Assembly: GCA_964499485.1 (NCBI GenBank)
Contig: CAZCLF010000007.1
Span: 1-64,000 of the forward strand
Reading direction: 5' to 3'
Length of the DNA: 64,000 nucleotides
Source: Ga0074130 sp964499485
GTDB lineage: Bacteria > Pseudomonadota > Gammaproteobacteria > Burkholderiales > Rhodocyclaceae
In this document: piece after piece, positions 43,670 through 52,482 of the stretch
Numbering within the stretch: the first letter of the stretch is position 1
How the letters are laid out: the number at the start of each line of letters is the position of its first letter
Program-made: the position numbers and the translations under genes
The notes under the pieces: generated by a model
Databases searched by the model: none
Told to the model about the DNA's origin: nothing
The model's input: only the letters and a program-made list of their open reading frames with translations

Positions 43670-44467
43670 TTATCGTTGTTGATGTTGCGCAATAAACTGC
43701 AACAGTTGCCCAAAGATCTTCGGATTCCCGGCAACCATGTCGCCAGTGTTGAGGAAGTCTTGCTCCCCCTTACTGTCACCGGTGAGGCCGCCCGCTTCGG
43801 TGATCAGCAGACTGCCCGCTGCCATATCCCAAGGCGACAAGCCAAACTCCCAGAAGCCGTCGATGCGACCACAGGCAACCCAAGCTAGATCGAGCGATGC
43901 TGCACCAGGCCGACGCATACCAGCTGTCTTTTGAGTCAAGTCCTTGAAAATGGCGAGGTATTCGTCAATGCGGTCAAATACGCGAAAAGGAAAACCAGTC
44001 CCAATCAGGGCTTCGCTCAGCTTGGCACGGCCGCCAACGCGGATACGCTTGTCGTTAAGGAACGCGCCGCCGCCCTTGGTTGCGGTGAAGAGCTCGTTAC
44101 GGTTCGGGTCGTACACCACGCCTTGTTGCATGACGCCATTCAACGCGAGGCCGATGGAGACCGCATATTGCGGGAAGCCGTGGATGAAATTGGTGGTGCC
44201 GTCGAGCGGATCAATGATCCACTGATAGTCCGAATCGCCCTCGCTGCCTGTGGATGCGCCGGACTCCTCTGCTAGAATCGCATACTTCGGATAAGCGTCG
44301 CGCAGCACCTCGATAATGGCGGCTTCGGCAGCCCGGTCCACCTCGGTGACATAGTCGCTGTGCTGTTTTGTGGTTACCCGCACCTGACCAAGGTCAAGGC
44401 TGGCACGATTGATAATTTGGCCGGCGCGACGCGCTGCCTTAATAGCGATATTGAGCGTTGGGTGCAT
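43670..44467 (-). CDS. suhB: Inositol-1-monophosphatase family protein SuhB
   Basis: 265-residue Mg2+-dependent phosphatase fold. Metal-site motifs are intact: ILAEESG (about 69-75), WIIDPLDGTTNFIHGFP (about 89-105) and SPWDMAAGSLLITEAGG (about 211-227). In proteobacteria SuhB also joins the rRNA antitermination complex. It is divergent from trmJ with an 87-bp gap, a conserved neighbourhood in beta- and gammaproteobacteria. No unusual residues were noticed. Confidence 0.95.
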   Translation of the reverse strand: MHPTLNIAIKAARRAGQIINRASLDLGQVRVTTKQHSDYVTEVDRAAEAAIIEVLRDAYPKYAILAEESGASTGSEGDSDYQWIIDPLDGTTNFIHGFPQYAVSIGLALNGVMQQGVVYDPNRNELFTATKGGGAFLNDKRIRVGGRAKLSEALIGTGFPFRVFDRIDEYLAIFKDLTQKTAGMRRPGAASLDLAWVACGRIDGFWEFGLSPWDMAAGSLLITEAGGLTGDSKGEQDFLNTGDMVAGNPKIFGQLLQFIAQHQQR

Positions 44468-44554
44468 GGATTCTGGACTTTTTCAGGAACGGTGCATCGG
44501 GTGGTGACAAATGCCACGCCGCGCGGATATTTCTATTTTAACTGATTAAGCCCC

Positions 44555-45277
44555 ATGAACGCTCCTCTCTCGCGCATCCGCATCGTGCTTTCGCGCACCA
44601 GCCATCCGGGCAATATCGGGGCGGCTGCACGTGCGATGAAAACCATGGGGCTTGCGCGCCTGTATTTGGTAGCCCCAAAGCACCTGCCAGAGGAGCAGGC
44701 AATCGCCATGGCATCGGGTGCCGATGACGTGCTGGCGTCAGCCATTGTTGTGCCGACTTTGGAAGATGCGCTGCAAGGGACTGTGCTCGCAGTAGCCATG
44801 ACAGCCCGGCGCCGCGACCTGTCGGCACCGATTGTCTGGCTCCGTGAGGCCGCCGCTGAGGCCGTGGCTGCAACCGTACAGGGTGAGGTTGCACTGGTGT
44901 TCGGCAATGAAACCGCTGGGCTGACCAATCAGGAAACCGACTTGTGCCAACGTCTGGCCATGATCCCCGCCAATGCAGACTACAGCTCGTTGAACCTTGC
45001 TGCTGCGGTGCAGGTGGCAACTTATGAGTTACGTCTGGCCGGTTTTGATATCGGGACGCCGCCCCCCACCAACGAAGCGGGCTTGCCGGCCACGCATGAG
45101 GAAATTGAAGGTCTGATCAGCCACCTCGAAGCTGCCGCTGTAGATAGCGGTTTTCTCGATCCCGCCCAGCCCAAGCGACTGATGCCGCGCATGCGCCGTT
45201 TGTTTGCGCGAGCGATGCCAGAGAAAGAGGAGATCAATATTCTCCGCGGCATGTTGGCGGCCCTAATGAAGAAGTAG
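44555..45277 (+). CDS. trmJ: tRNA (cytidine/uridine-2'-O-)-methyltransferase TrmJ
   Basis: 240-residue SPOUT enzyme of the TrmH family group 1, methylating the 2'-O of the wobble-adjacent position 32 in tRNA. The N-terminal motif RIVLSRTSHPGNIGAAARAM (about 7-26), VALVFGNETAGLTNQE (about 112-127) and the knot segment IPANADYSSLNLAAAVQV (about 137-154) are all typical. A C-terminal helical extension (about 165-240) matches TrmJ rather than TrmL. It is divergent from suhB and precedes cysE by 47 bp. Confidence 0.95.
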   Translation: MNAPLSRIRIVLSRTSHPGNIGAAARAMKTMGLARLYLVAPKHLPEEQAIAMASGADDVLASAIVVPTLEDALQGTVLAVAMTARRRDLSAPIVWLREAAAEAVAATVQGEVALVFGNETAGLTNQETDLCQRLAMIPANADYSSLNLAAAVQVATYELRLAGFDIGTPPPTNEAGLPATHEEIEGLISHLEAAAVDSGFLDPAQPKRLMPRMRRLFARAMPEKEEINILRGMLAALMKK

Positions 45278-45324
45278 TGATATGGTTATCGACTTAGCTG
45301 ATTTTGTGAGAGTGGAGTGCCTGC

Positions 45325-46077
45325 ATGTTTAGCCAACTGCGTGAGGATATTGCCAGTGTATTTGCCCGCGATCCTGCGGCGCGTTCGACCTGGGAAGTCC
45401 TGACCTGCTATCCGGGTCTCCATGCCTTGACAATGCATCGTTTGGCGCACTGGTTTTGGCGCCAACGCCTGCGTTGGCTTGCCCGTTTCACCTCACATTT
45501 GACTCGTTGGATGACTGGGATTGAGATTCACCCCGGTGCGACCATTGGCCGGCGCGTGTTTATCGATCACGGCATGGGTGTGGTGATTGGTGAAACTGCG
45601 GAAATTGGTGACGATTGCACCCTGTATCACGGCGTGACGCTGGGCGGTACCTCGTGGAATAAGGGAAAACGTCACCCCACCTTGATGCCAGGCGTTGTGA
45701 TCGGTGCCGGTGCCAAGGTGCTGGGCCCGATTACCTTGCATGCGGGGGCTAAGGTTGGCTCGAACGCGGTGGTAGTTCGGGATGTTCCTGCAGGTGCAAC
45801 GGCGGTGGGCATTCCGGCCCGCATCATTGAGGCTGAGCGCGACAAGGTGCGAGAGGAAAAGGCTGAAGCCATGGGTTTTTCCGCGTATGCCGTCACGCAG
45901 AATGAGGACGACCCGCTGGCCAAAGCCATCCATGGTCTGCTTGACCATGCAGTCGAGACTGATCGACGGATCGAACACCTCTTGGCCCAGCTTGAACGGG
46001 CAGGGGTTCCCGTCGAAGACGACCTCGCGACAGCCGACAAGTTTGACCCGAATTATCTGGGCAAAATAGTTGACTGA
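45325..46077 (+). CDS. cysE: Serine O-acetyltransferase
   Basis: 250 residues; acetylates serine with acetyl-CoA to O-acetylserine, the precursor for cysteine. The N-terminal helical part starts FSQLREDIASVFARDPAARS. The left-handed beta helix carries hexapeptide repeats from about residue 68 (IEIHPGATIGRRVFIDHGMG), with active-site His in IDHGMGVVIGETAEIG and YHGVTLGGT. It is the shorter EpsC/NifP-like form lacking the long N-terminal domain of E. coli CysE. The last 50 residues are an extra helical tail. It lies upstream of iscR, so cysteine synthesis and cysteine desulfuration genes are adjacent, as in Azotobacter nif-type and some Bacillus loci. Confidence 0.95.
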   Translation: MFSQLREDIASVFARDPAARSTWEVLTCYPGLHALTMHRLAHWFWRQRLRWLARFTSHLTRWMTGIEIHPGATIGRRVFIDHGMGVVIGETAEIGDDCTLYHGVTLGGTSWNKGKRHPTLMPGVVIGAGAKVLGPITLHAGAKVGSNAVVVRDVPAGATAVGIPARIIEAERDKVREEKAEAMGFSAYAVTQNEDDPLAKAIHGLLDHAVETDRRIEHLLAQLERAGVPVEDDLATADKFDPNYLGKIVD

Positions 46078-46093
46078 TTTTGTCGGACTCCGT

Positions 46094-46118
46094 ATAGTTG
46101 ACTGAAACCATCGGGTAT
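46094..46118 (+). promoter_or_regulatory. Type-1 IscR binding site upstream of iscR
   Basis: The 25-bp site begins ATAGTTGACT, continues GAAAC, and ends CATCGGGTAT. It matches the type-1 IscR consensus (ATASYYGACT-RWWWY-AGTCRRSTAT) at all but two positions (CA in place of AG). It contains a TTGACT -35-like element at 46098-46103, so holo-IscR binding would block transcription, the usual feedback on the isc operon. Confidence 0.82.
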
Positions 46119-46224
46119 TAGTTTGTTCAAGGCTTTCATAAACGTGTCTTAGCGCGTGGCATTGCTGCTGAGATACGTAAGTCATTGAAAAACAAAGCTG
46201 ATGGGCATAGAAAGCAACCGTGTC

Positions 46225-46263
46225 CGTGACTTATGCTGGCCAAGTGCCACGCCATAAGTGACG
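46225..46263 (+). repeat. Imperfect inverted repeat in the iscR leader
   Basis: CGTGACTTATGC (46225-46236) and CCATAAGTGACG (46252-46263) pair at 10 of 12 positions around a 15-nt loop. It ends 9 bp before the iscR ribosome site (AGGAG, 46273-46277). It could be a second regulator site or an mRNA hairpin affecting iscR translation. Confidence 0.45.
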
Positions 46264-46283
46264 CTCCCGACAGGAGTAACGAA

Positions 46284-46781
46284 ATGCGTTTGACCACCAA
46301 AGGCCGTTTTGCCGTCACCGCCATGATTGACCTTGCCATGCGTCAGCATGAGGGTCCGGTCACGCTCGCCGGTATCAGCGATCGCCAGCGTATTTCTCTG
46401 TCCTACCTTGAGCAACTGTTTGGCAAGCTGCGTCGGCATGAGCTGGTCGCCAGCGTTCGCGGCCCCGGCGGCGGTTACTGCCTTGCCAAGGGCATGGACC
46501 TTATTTCAGTGGCTAGCATCATCCACGCGGTGGATGAGCCCTTGGATGCCACCCAATGCGGTGGCAAAAAGAATTGCCAAGAAGATCGTACCTGTATGAC
46601 CCACAGCCTGTGGACTAACTTGACCGATCGCATGAATGAGTACCTGAGCTCGGTCAGTCTGGCCGATCTCGTGGCTGAGCAGCGCAAGCACCCAGAGAAC
46701 AACGTGCCGTGCACCTCTGTGCTGCGCGATCAGCGCGGGCTGCGCCATGGCTGCTCAACGGATGCGGCGACCACCGCCTAA
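46284..46781 (+). CDS. iscR: Iron-sulfur cluster regulator IscR (Rrf2 family)
   Basis: 165-residue Rrf2-type winged-helix regulator that represses the isc operon when carrying a [2Fe-2S] cluster. The start MRLTTKGRFAVTAMIDLA is nearly universal in IscR; recognition helix region is SLSYLEQLFGKLRRHELV and the wing SVRGPGGGYCLAKG. The three cluster cysteines are in CGGKKNCQEDRTC (Cys92, Cys98, Cys104), with the His ligand in the following MTH (His107). CAGGAG precedes ATG 46284; an open frame to 46233 overlaps the leader repeat. It heads the isc operon, with a type-1 site upstream. Confidence 0.97.
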   Translation: MRLTTKGRFAVTAMIDLAMRQHEGPVTLAGISDRQRISLSYLEQLFGKLRRHELVASVRGPGGGYCLAKGMDLISVASIIHAVDEPLDATQCGGKKNCQEDRTCMTHSLWTNLTDRMNEYLSSVSLADLVAEQRKHPENNVPCTSVLRDQRGLRHGCSTDAATTA

Positions 46782-46787
46782 TTTCCC

Positions 46788-47978
46788 ATGTTTGCGCCGG
46801 CTTATCTCGACTACAACGCCACGACACCGCTCGAACCTGCGGTGCTGGCTGCCATGCTGCCTTACCTTGAGCAGCAGTTCGGCAATGCGTCGAGCCGCCA
46901 CGAATATGGCCGCGCAGCGCGCAAGGCCATCGATGAAGCACGGCAACAGGTTGCCTATGCCGTTGGCGCCCATCCGACAGAAGTAGTGTTCACCAGCGGC
47001 GGCTCTGAAGCCAACAATCTTTTCATCAAGGGTGCGGCGGCGAATTTGAAGCCGGGCTTAATCGCGGTTTCTGCCATTGAGCATCCTTGCGTCCGTGAAC
47101 CAGCTAAGGCGCTTAAGCGTCAAGGCTGGCAGATGCATGAAATTGCAGTCGATGAAGCAGGGCGTGTTGCTGCTGATGACTATGCGGCAGTGCTTGCCCA
47201 GCAGCCGCATCTGCTCTCAATCATGCTGGCCAATAATGAAACCGGCGTATTGCAAGACATCGCCGCATTGGCTGCCCAGGCCAAGCAACAGTCTCCCCGC
47301 GCATGGTTCCACAGCGATGCCGTGCAGGCATTAGGCAAAGTACCCGTCGATTTCCGTGCCCTAGGTGTGCATGGTCTAACGGTATCGGCACACAAAATCG
47401 GCGGTCCGAAAGGGGCGGCTGCACTGGTGGTCGATAAGCGTGTTGAAATTTCGCCGCTCATTTCAGGCGGTGGTCACGAGCGCGGTCTGCGTTCGGGTAC
47501 CGAGAATGTGGCCGCTATTGTTGGCTTTGGCGCAGCATGCGAGATCGCATTGCAGCGTTTGGATACCGAGCCGCTGCGCCTGCGCGCGCTGCGCGACGAG
47601 TTGGAGCAGGGCTTGGTCGCGCAAGGCGCACGAATTTTCGGTTCTGTTGTCCAAGAATCAAGGCAAGCATCAGGCCAGGCTGCAATTTCTCGCCTGCCGA
47701 ATACCGTGTACTTCAGCATTCCCGGCATCGACGGTGAAACGTTGGTGGGCAAGTTGGACCGTGTGGGTTTTGCTGTGGCCAGTGGGGCTGCATGTTCCAG
47801 TGCACATCCTGAGCCATCGCACGTACTGATGGCTATGGGTGTTGATGGTGACGTGGCGCGTGGGGCGGTACGCATCAGTCTGGGGGCTGCCAATACGCAG
47901 CACCAGATCAAGGATTTTCTCGTGGCATTGCGCGAGATGGTTGGGCAATTGAAAGGGCTGTCGTCCTTGGTTACGTAA
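46788..47978 (+). CDS. Cysteine desulfurase, NifS-like paralogue preceding iscS
   Basis: 396-residue class V PLP enzyme. Key residues are present: IEHPCV (cofactor-stacking His), HSDAVQALGK, the PLP lysine in SAHKIGGPKG (about 200-209) and the catalytic Cys in SGAACSSAHPEPSHVL (about 325-340). It differs from canonical IscS in the loop (SGAACSSAHPEP versus SGSACTSASLEP in the next gene). It also lacks the C-terminal tail that docks IscU, ending QLKGLSSLVT. It lies 6 bp after iscR and 61 bp before iscS. Possible roles are sulfur transfer to another acceptor or a backup desulfurase with different regulation. Confidence 0.9.
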   Translation: MFAPAYLDYNATTPLEPAVLAAMLPYLEQQFGNASSRHEYGRAARKAIDEARQQVAYAVGAHPTEVVFTSGGSEANNLFIKGAAANLKPGLIAVSAIEHPCVREPAKALKRQGWQMHEIAVDEAGRVAADDYAAVLAQQPHLLSIMLANNETGVLQDIAALAAQAKQQSPRAWFHSDAVQALGKVPVDFRALGVHGLTVSAHKIGGPKGAAALVVDKRVEISPLISGGGHERGLRSGTENVAAIVGFGAACEIALQRLDTEPLRLRALRDELEQGLVAQGARIFGSVVQESRQASGQAAISRLPNTVYFSIPGIDGETLVGKLDRVGFAVASGAACSSAHPEPSHVLMAMGVDGDVARGAVRISLGAANTQHQIKDFLVALREMVGQLKGLSSLVT

Positions 47979-48039
47979 CGTTTGACGTGAATCGAATTTG
48001 AAATTGAAAGATTGGCGAGAAGCCACAGGAGAACAAAAA

Positions 48040-49251
48040 ATGAGACTACCCATCTACCTGGACTACTCTGCAACAACCCCGGTTGATCCGCGTGTTGCCG
48101 AGAAGATGATTCCTTACCTGACCGAGATGTTCGGCAATCCGGCCTCGCGTTCGCATTCCTTTGGCTGGGATGCAGAGCGTGCGGTGGAAGAGGCGCGTGG
48201 CCATGTGGCCGCCCTCGTCGGTGCAGACGCCAAGGACATCATCTTTACGTCGGGTGCTACTGAATCTAACAACCTCGCCATCAAGGGCGCTGCGCATTTC
48301 TATGCCGGCACCAAGGGCAAGCACATCATTACCGTCTCGACCGAGCACAAGGCCGTGCTGGATGCCTTCCGCGAACTCGAACGCGAAGGTTTTGAAGCCA
48401 CCTATCTTGACCCGCTGCCGAATGGCCTGATCACCCTAGATCAACTCAAGGCCGCGATTCGCCCGGACACCGTACTGGTCTCCGTGATGGCGGTGAACAA
48501 TGAAATTGGCGTGATTCAGCCGATTGCTGAAATTGGCGAACTCTGCCGTGAGAAGGGCATCATCTTCCACGTGGATGCCGCCCAAGCCACCGGCAAGATG
48601 CCGATTGATCTTGAGCAATTGAAGGTTGATCTGATGTCCTTCTCCGCCCACAAGACCTATGGTCCTAAGGGCATTGGCGCGCTGTATGTACGTCGCAAGC
48701 CGCGTATCCGTCTGGAAGCGCAGATGCACGGTGGCGGTCACGAGCGCGGTCTGCGTTCGGGCACGCTGGCAACGCACCAGATCGTCGGCATGGGCGAGGC
48801 TTTCCGCATCGCCAAGGAAGAAATGGCGACTGAGAACGAGCGTATCCGCATGCTGCGTGATCGCCTGCTCAAGGGTTTGCAGACCATTGAAGAAACCTAC
48901 GTCAATGGCGATCTGGAACAGCGCGTGCCGCACAACCTGAACATCAGCTTCAACTTCGTTGAAGGTGAGTCGCTGATCATGGCAATCAAGGATCTGGCCG
49001 TGTCGTCGGGTTCGGCTTGTACCTCGGCCAGCCTTGAGCCTTCCTATGTGTTGCGTGCGCTGGGTCGCTCCGACGAACTGGCACACAGCTCGATCCGCTT
49101 CTCCATCGGCCGCTTCACGACTGAGGAAGACGTCGACTACGCCGTTAAGCTCCTGCAAGGCAAGATCGACAAGTTGCGTGAATTGTCGCCGCTGTGGGAA
49201 ATGTTCAAGGACGGCATTGATCTCAGCACTGTCCAGTGGGCTGCGCACTAA
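48040..49251 (+). CDS. iscS: Cysteine desulfurase IscS
   Basis: 403 residues, the usual IscS length. It removes sulfur from cysteine as a persulfide and passes it to IscU and to tRNA-modifying proteins. Marker motifs: YLDYSATTPVDPRV at the start, STEHKAVLD, the PLP lysine in SAHKTYGPKG (about 203-212) and the active Cys in SSGSACTSASLEPSYVL (about 324-340). It ends in the IscU-binding tail SPLWEMFKDGIDL then STVQW. CAGGAGAAC precedes ATG 48040. A gap of 61 bp after the first desulfurase shows no terminator. Confidence 0.98.
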   Translation: MRLPIYLDYSATTPVDPRVAEKMIPYLTEMFGNPASRSHSFGWDAERAVEEARGHVAALVGADAKDIIFTSGATESNNLAIKGAAHFYAGTKGKHIITVSTEHKAVLDAFRELEREGFEATYLDPLPNGLITLDQLKAAIRPDTVLVSVMAVNNEIGVIQPIAEIGELCREKGIIFHVDAAQATGKMPIDLEQLKVDLMSFSAHKTYGPKGIGALYVRRKPRIRLEAQMHGGGHERGLRSGTLATHQIVGMGEAFRIAKEEMATENERIRMLRDRLLKGLQTIEETYVNGDLEQRVPHNLNISFNFVEGESLIMAIKDLAVSSGSACTSASLEPSYVLRALGRSDELAHSSIRFSIGRFTTEEDVDYAVKLLQGKIDKLRELSPLWEMFKDGIDLSTVQWAAH

Positions 49252-49308
49252 ATAACCAATACCCCGTCCCAGCTTTCAGGCTGGGAGTTGATCAGAAGGA
49301 GATACAAA

Positions 49309-49692
49309 ATGGCCTATAGCGAAAAAGTACTCGATCACTACGAGAATCCACGCAACGTTGGCAGCTTTGCCAAGGACGATGACGAAGTCGGCACCGGCAT
49401 GGTGGGTGCGCCGGCTTGCGGCGACGTAATGAAGCTGCAGATCAAGGTGAACAAGGAAGGCATCATCGAAGATGCCAAGTTCAAGACCTATGGCTGCGGT
49501 TCGGCTATTGCTTCCAGCTCGCTCGTCACCGAGTGGGTCAAAGGCAAGACGCTGGATCAAGCCTTGGAAATCAAGAACACCATCATCGCCGAAGAGTTGG
49601 CATTGCCGCCGGTCAAGATTCACTGCTCCATCCTCGCCGAAGACGCGATCAAGGCAGCAGTAGCCGACTACAAGACCAAGCACGGCAGCTAA
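49309..49692 (+). CDS. iscU: Iron-sulfur cluster scaffold IscU
   Basis: 127 residues. The three scaffold cysteines are all present: GAPACGDV (about Cys37), YGCGSAIASSSLVTEWVKGK (about Cys63) and KIHCSILAEDAI (about Cys106). The HscA recognition motif LPPVK precedes the last cysteine, exactly as in E. coli. AAGGAG precedes the ATG at 49309. Assembles [2Fe-2S] clusters with IscS and hands them on with HscBA. Confidence 0.98.
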   Translation: MAYSEKVLDHYENPRNVGSFAKDDDEVGTGMVGAPACGDVMKLQIKVNKEGIIEDAKFKTYGCGSAIASSSLVTEWVKGKTLDQALEIKNTIIAEELALPPVKIHCSILAEDAIKAAVADYKTKHGS

Positions 49693-49702
49693 GGAGTTCA
49701 TC

Positions 49703-50026
49703 ATGGCAGTCACCCTTTCGGAAAGCGCAGCCAAGCACGTTGCTAACTTCATTGCCAAGCGCGGCAAGGGGTTCGGCTTGCGTCTGGCAGTGCGTACCTC
49801 GGGTTGTTCCGGCATGGCCTACAAGCTTGAGTTTGCCGATATGGCAAACGAAGAGGACATCATCTTCGAGAGCCATGGCATGAAGGTGCTGGTCGATCCG
49901 AAGAGCCTGCCCTACATCGACGGCACCGAGCTCGACTACACCAAGGAAGGTTTGAACGAAGGTTTCAAGTTCAACAATCCTAATGTGAAGGATGAGTGCG
50001 GCTGTGGCGAGAGCTTCAACGTCTGA
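49703..50026 (+). CDS. iscA: A-type iron-sulfur carrier IscA
   Basis: 107 residues with the three A-type cysteines: RTSGCSGMAYKLEFAD (Cys35) and the C-terminal DECGCGESFNV (Cys99 and Cys101). It receives clusters from IscU and delivers them, especially as [4Fe-4S], to apo-enzymes. It lies 10 bp after iscU, and AAGGAG overlaps the iscU stop region. Confidence 0.97.
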   Translation: MAVTLSESAAKHVANFIAKRGKGFGLRLAVRTSGCSGMAYKLEFADMANEEDIIFESHGMKVLVDPKSLPYIDGTELDYTKEGLNEGFKFNNPNVKDECGCGESFNV

Positions 50027-50034
50027 GTGTGGTG

Positions 50035-50574
50035 ATGGGCGCTCCTGACATCAGTCGCGATCATTTTGCGCTGTTCGATATCGCACCAGCCTTCGGGCTG
50101 GATATGGCGACCCTTGAGCAGCGTTTTCGCGATCTGCAGGCGCGCGTACACCCAGACAAGCATGCACATTTGAGCGATGCCGAGCAGCGTGTGGCCATGC
50201 AGTGGGCAACGCAGGCGAACGAGGCATTTCAAACCCTCAAGGCGCCGATCAAGCGTGCGCAATACCTGCTGCAGTTGCGCGGTGTTGATCCGCAAGTTGA
50301 GCGCAATACCGCCATGCCCATGGCGTTTCTGGTGCAGCAGTTGGAGTGTCGTGAGGCCGTCGCGGATGCGCGTAGTGAAGGTGATATTGATGCGCTGGAA
50401 AAACTGCAGCGCGAGCTACGCAGTGAAATGAAAGCCGATTACCTGCTGCTGCAGCAAGAGCTGGATACAGACCGCGACGATCAGGCCGCAGCGCAAACCG
50501 TGCGCCGCTTGATGTTCAAGGATAAGTTGCTGAACGAAATCGAAGATGCAATTGAAGCCGCTGAAGCGGCATAA
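50035..50574 (+). CDS. hscB: Co-chaperone HscB (J-domain protein)
   Basis: 179 residues: an N-terminal J domain (about 1-80) with the HPD motif in VHPDKHAHLSD (about 40), and a C-terminal three-helix IscU-binding domain. HscB brings IscU to HscA and stimulates its ATPase. Two near-consecutive starts exist (GTG 50029 region and ATG 50035); ATG 50035, 8 bp after iscA, is preferred, giving MGAPDISRDHFALFDI as in related proteins. Confidence 0.94.
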   Translation: MGAPDISRDHFALFDIAPAFGLDMATLEQRFRDLQARVHPDKHAHLSDAEQRVAMQWATQANEAFQTLKAPIKRAQYLLQLRGVDPQVERNTAMPMAFLVQQLECREAVADARSEGDIDALEKLQRELRSEMKADYLLLQQELDTDRDDQAAAQTVRRLMFKDKLLNEIEDAIEAAEAA

Positions 50575-50604
50575 ACGCTCGCCTAACTGAGCAGAAAAAG
50601 AAGA

Positions 50605-52470
50605 ATGGCACTACTCCAGATTTCCGAGCCCGGCGAATCCACCGCGCCACACGAACACCGTCTGGCGATTGGTATCGATCTTGGGACTACCAACTCACTG
50701 GTTGCGACGGTTCGCAGCGGGATGAGCGTTGTCCTCAAGGACGAGCTGGGTCGTTCGCTGCTGCCGTCCGTGGTGCGATACACGCCGGATCAAACGATTG
50801 TCGGCTTTGAAGCGCAGGCTGAGCAGTCTCGCGATCCGAAGAACACGATTGTGTCTGTGAAGCGCTTTATGGGGCGCGGCCACAAAGATATTTCCCATAT
50901 TGAATCGAGCCCTTACGACTTTGTTGATGCCGATGGCATGGTCAAATTGCGCACTGCGCAGGGTATTAAATCACCCGTCGAAGTGTCGGCGGATATTCTC
51001 AAGGCGCTGCGTGTGCGCGCCGAAGCATCGCTGGCTGGCGAACTGACTGGTGCTGTGATCACCGTTCCGGCTTATTTTGACGATGCTCAGCGCCAAGCTA
51101 CGAAAGATGCGGCTACGCTGGCAGGCATCAATGTGTTGCGCTTGTTAAATGAGCCGACAGCAGCTGCAATCGCTTACGGTCTAGATAATGCCTCTGAAGG
51201 CATTTACGCCGTCTACGATCTGGGTGGCGGCACCTTTGATATCTCCATCCTGCGCTTGTCGCGCGGGGTCTTTGAAGTGCTGGCTACTGGCGGCGACTCT
51301 GCGCTGGGTGGCGATGACTTTGATCAGCGCGTGTTCTGCTGGATCATCGAAGAGGCCAAGCTGGCGCCATTGAGCATTCACGATGCCCGTCTATTGTTGA
51401 CCAAAGCACGTGAAGCCAAGGAATACATTACCTATCACGGTGCCGCACCGATTACCGTACGCCTGTCCAGCGGTGAGTATGTGGATGTCACCCTGACGAC
51501 TGAAATCTTTACCGAAATCACCCGCAACTTGGTGCAGAAGACCATTGCGCCAACGCGTAAGGCTTTGCGTGATGCTGGCCTGACGGTGGAAGAGGTCAAG
51601 GGCGTGGTCATGGTCGGCGGCGCGACGCGCATGCCGCAAGTGCAAAAGGCAGTCGGCGACTTCTTCAATCAGGAGCCGCTGAATAATCTCGATCCAGATA
51701 AGGTCGTTGCACTCGGCGCAGCGACCCAAGCCAATCTGCTCGCTGGTAATCGCGCCCCCGGCGACGACTGGCTGCTGCTTGATGTGATTCCGCTCTCGCT
51801 AGGGCTGGAAACCATGGGCGGGCTGGTTGAAAAGGTGATTCCGCGAAATTCCACCATCCCTGTGGCCAAGGCGCAGGAGTTCACCACCTACAAAGATGGC
51901 CAGACAGCCATGGCGATTCATGTGGTGCAGGGCGAGCGCGAACTGGTGAGTGACTGTCGTTCGTTGGCACGCTTTGAGCTGCGCGATATGCCGCCCATGG
52001 TGGCCGGTGCAGCACGTATTCGCGTGACCTTCCAAGTCGATGCTGACGGTATGCTCTCCGTGAGCGCCACTGAACAGACCACGGGCAAGGAAGCACGCAT
52101 CGAGGTCAAGCCATCCTATGGTTTGTCCGACGATGAAATCGCCGCCATGCTCAAGGATAGCTTCAGCAATGCAGCCAGCGATGCTCAGCGCCGCGCCTTG
52201 CGCGAGCTACAGGTTGAAGCGCAGCGTTTGCTCGAAGCTATCTCATCGGCATTGCGCGAAGATGCTCATTTGCTGAGTGAAGAAGAACGCCAGAAAATCG
52301 ACTCCGCCGTGACGCGACTCAATAGTGTGCTCATGGGCGATGATCGTCGTGTACTCGATGAGGCGATGCATGCGCTATCCCATGTCACCGAAGAATTTGC
52401 CGCCCGTCGTATGGACCAGGGCGTCAAGCGCGCGCTGGCCGGCAAGAAACTTGAAGAACTTGATCTCTGA
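50605..52470 (+). CDS. hscA: Hsp70-family chaperone HscA
   Basis: 621-residue Hsp70 specialised for IscU. The nucleotide domain has GIDLGTTNSLVATVR (about 23-37), NEPTAAAIAYGLD and the YDLGGGTFDISILRL block (about 205-219). The substrate domain starts near residue 390 after LLLDVIPLSLGLETMGG. A lid of charged helices follows, and the C terminus lacks the EEVD-like tail of DnaK. It releases the cluster from IscU using ATP. It lies 30 bp after hscB and 12 bp before fdx. Confidence 0.97.
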   Translation: MALLQISEPGESTAPHEHRLAIGIDLGTTNSLVATVRSGMSVVLKDELGRSLLPSVVRYTPDQTIVGFEAQAEQSRDPKNTIVSVKRFMGRGHKDISHIESSPYDFVDADGMVKLRTAQGIKSPVEVSADILKALRVRAEASLAGELTGAVITVPAYFDDAQRQATKDAATLAGINVLRLLNEPTAAAIAYGLDNASEGIYAVYDLGGGTFDISILRLSRGVFEVLATGGDSALGGDDFDQRVFCWIIEEAKLAPLSIHDARLLLTKAREAKEYITYHGAAPITVRLSSGEYVDVTLTTEIFTEITRNLVQKTIAPTRKALRDAGLTVEEVKGVVMVGGATRMPQVQKAVGDFFNQEPLNNLDPDKVVALGAATQANLLAGNRAPGDDWLLLDVIPLSLGLETMGGLVEKVIPRNSTIPVAKAQEFTTYKDGQTAMAIHVVQGERELVSDCRSLARFELRDMPPMVAGAARIRVTFQVDADGMLSVSATEQTTGKEARIEVKPSYGLSDDEIAAMLKDSFSNAASDAQRRALRELQVEAQRLLEAISSALREDAHLLSEEERQKIDSAVTRLNSVLMGDDRRVLDEAMHALSHVTEEFAARRMDQGVKRALAGKKLEELDL

Positions 52471-52482
52471 TCGAAAAACACC

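Noticed and set aside
44533..45020. Overlapping minus-strand open frames opposite trmJ
   Set aside because: trmJ is complete with all SPOUT motifs; the antisense frames have low-complexity composition.
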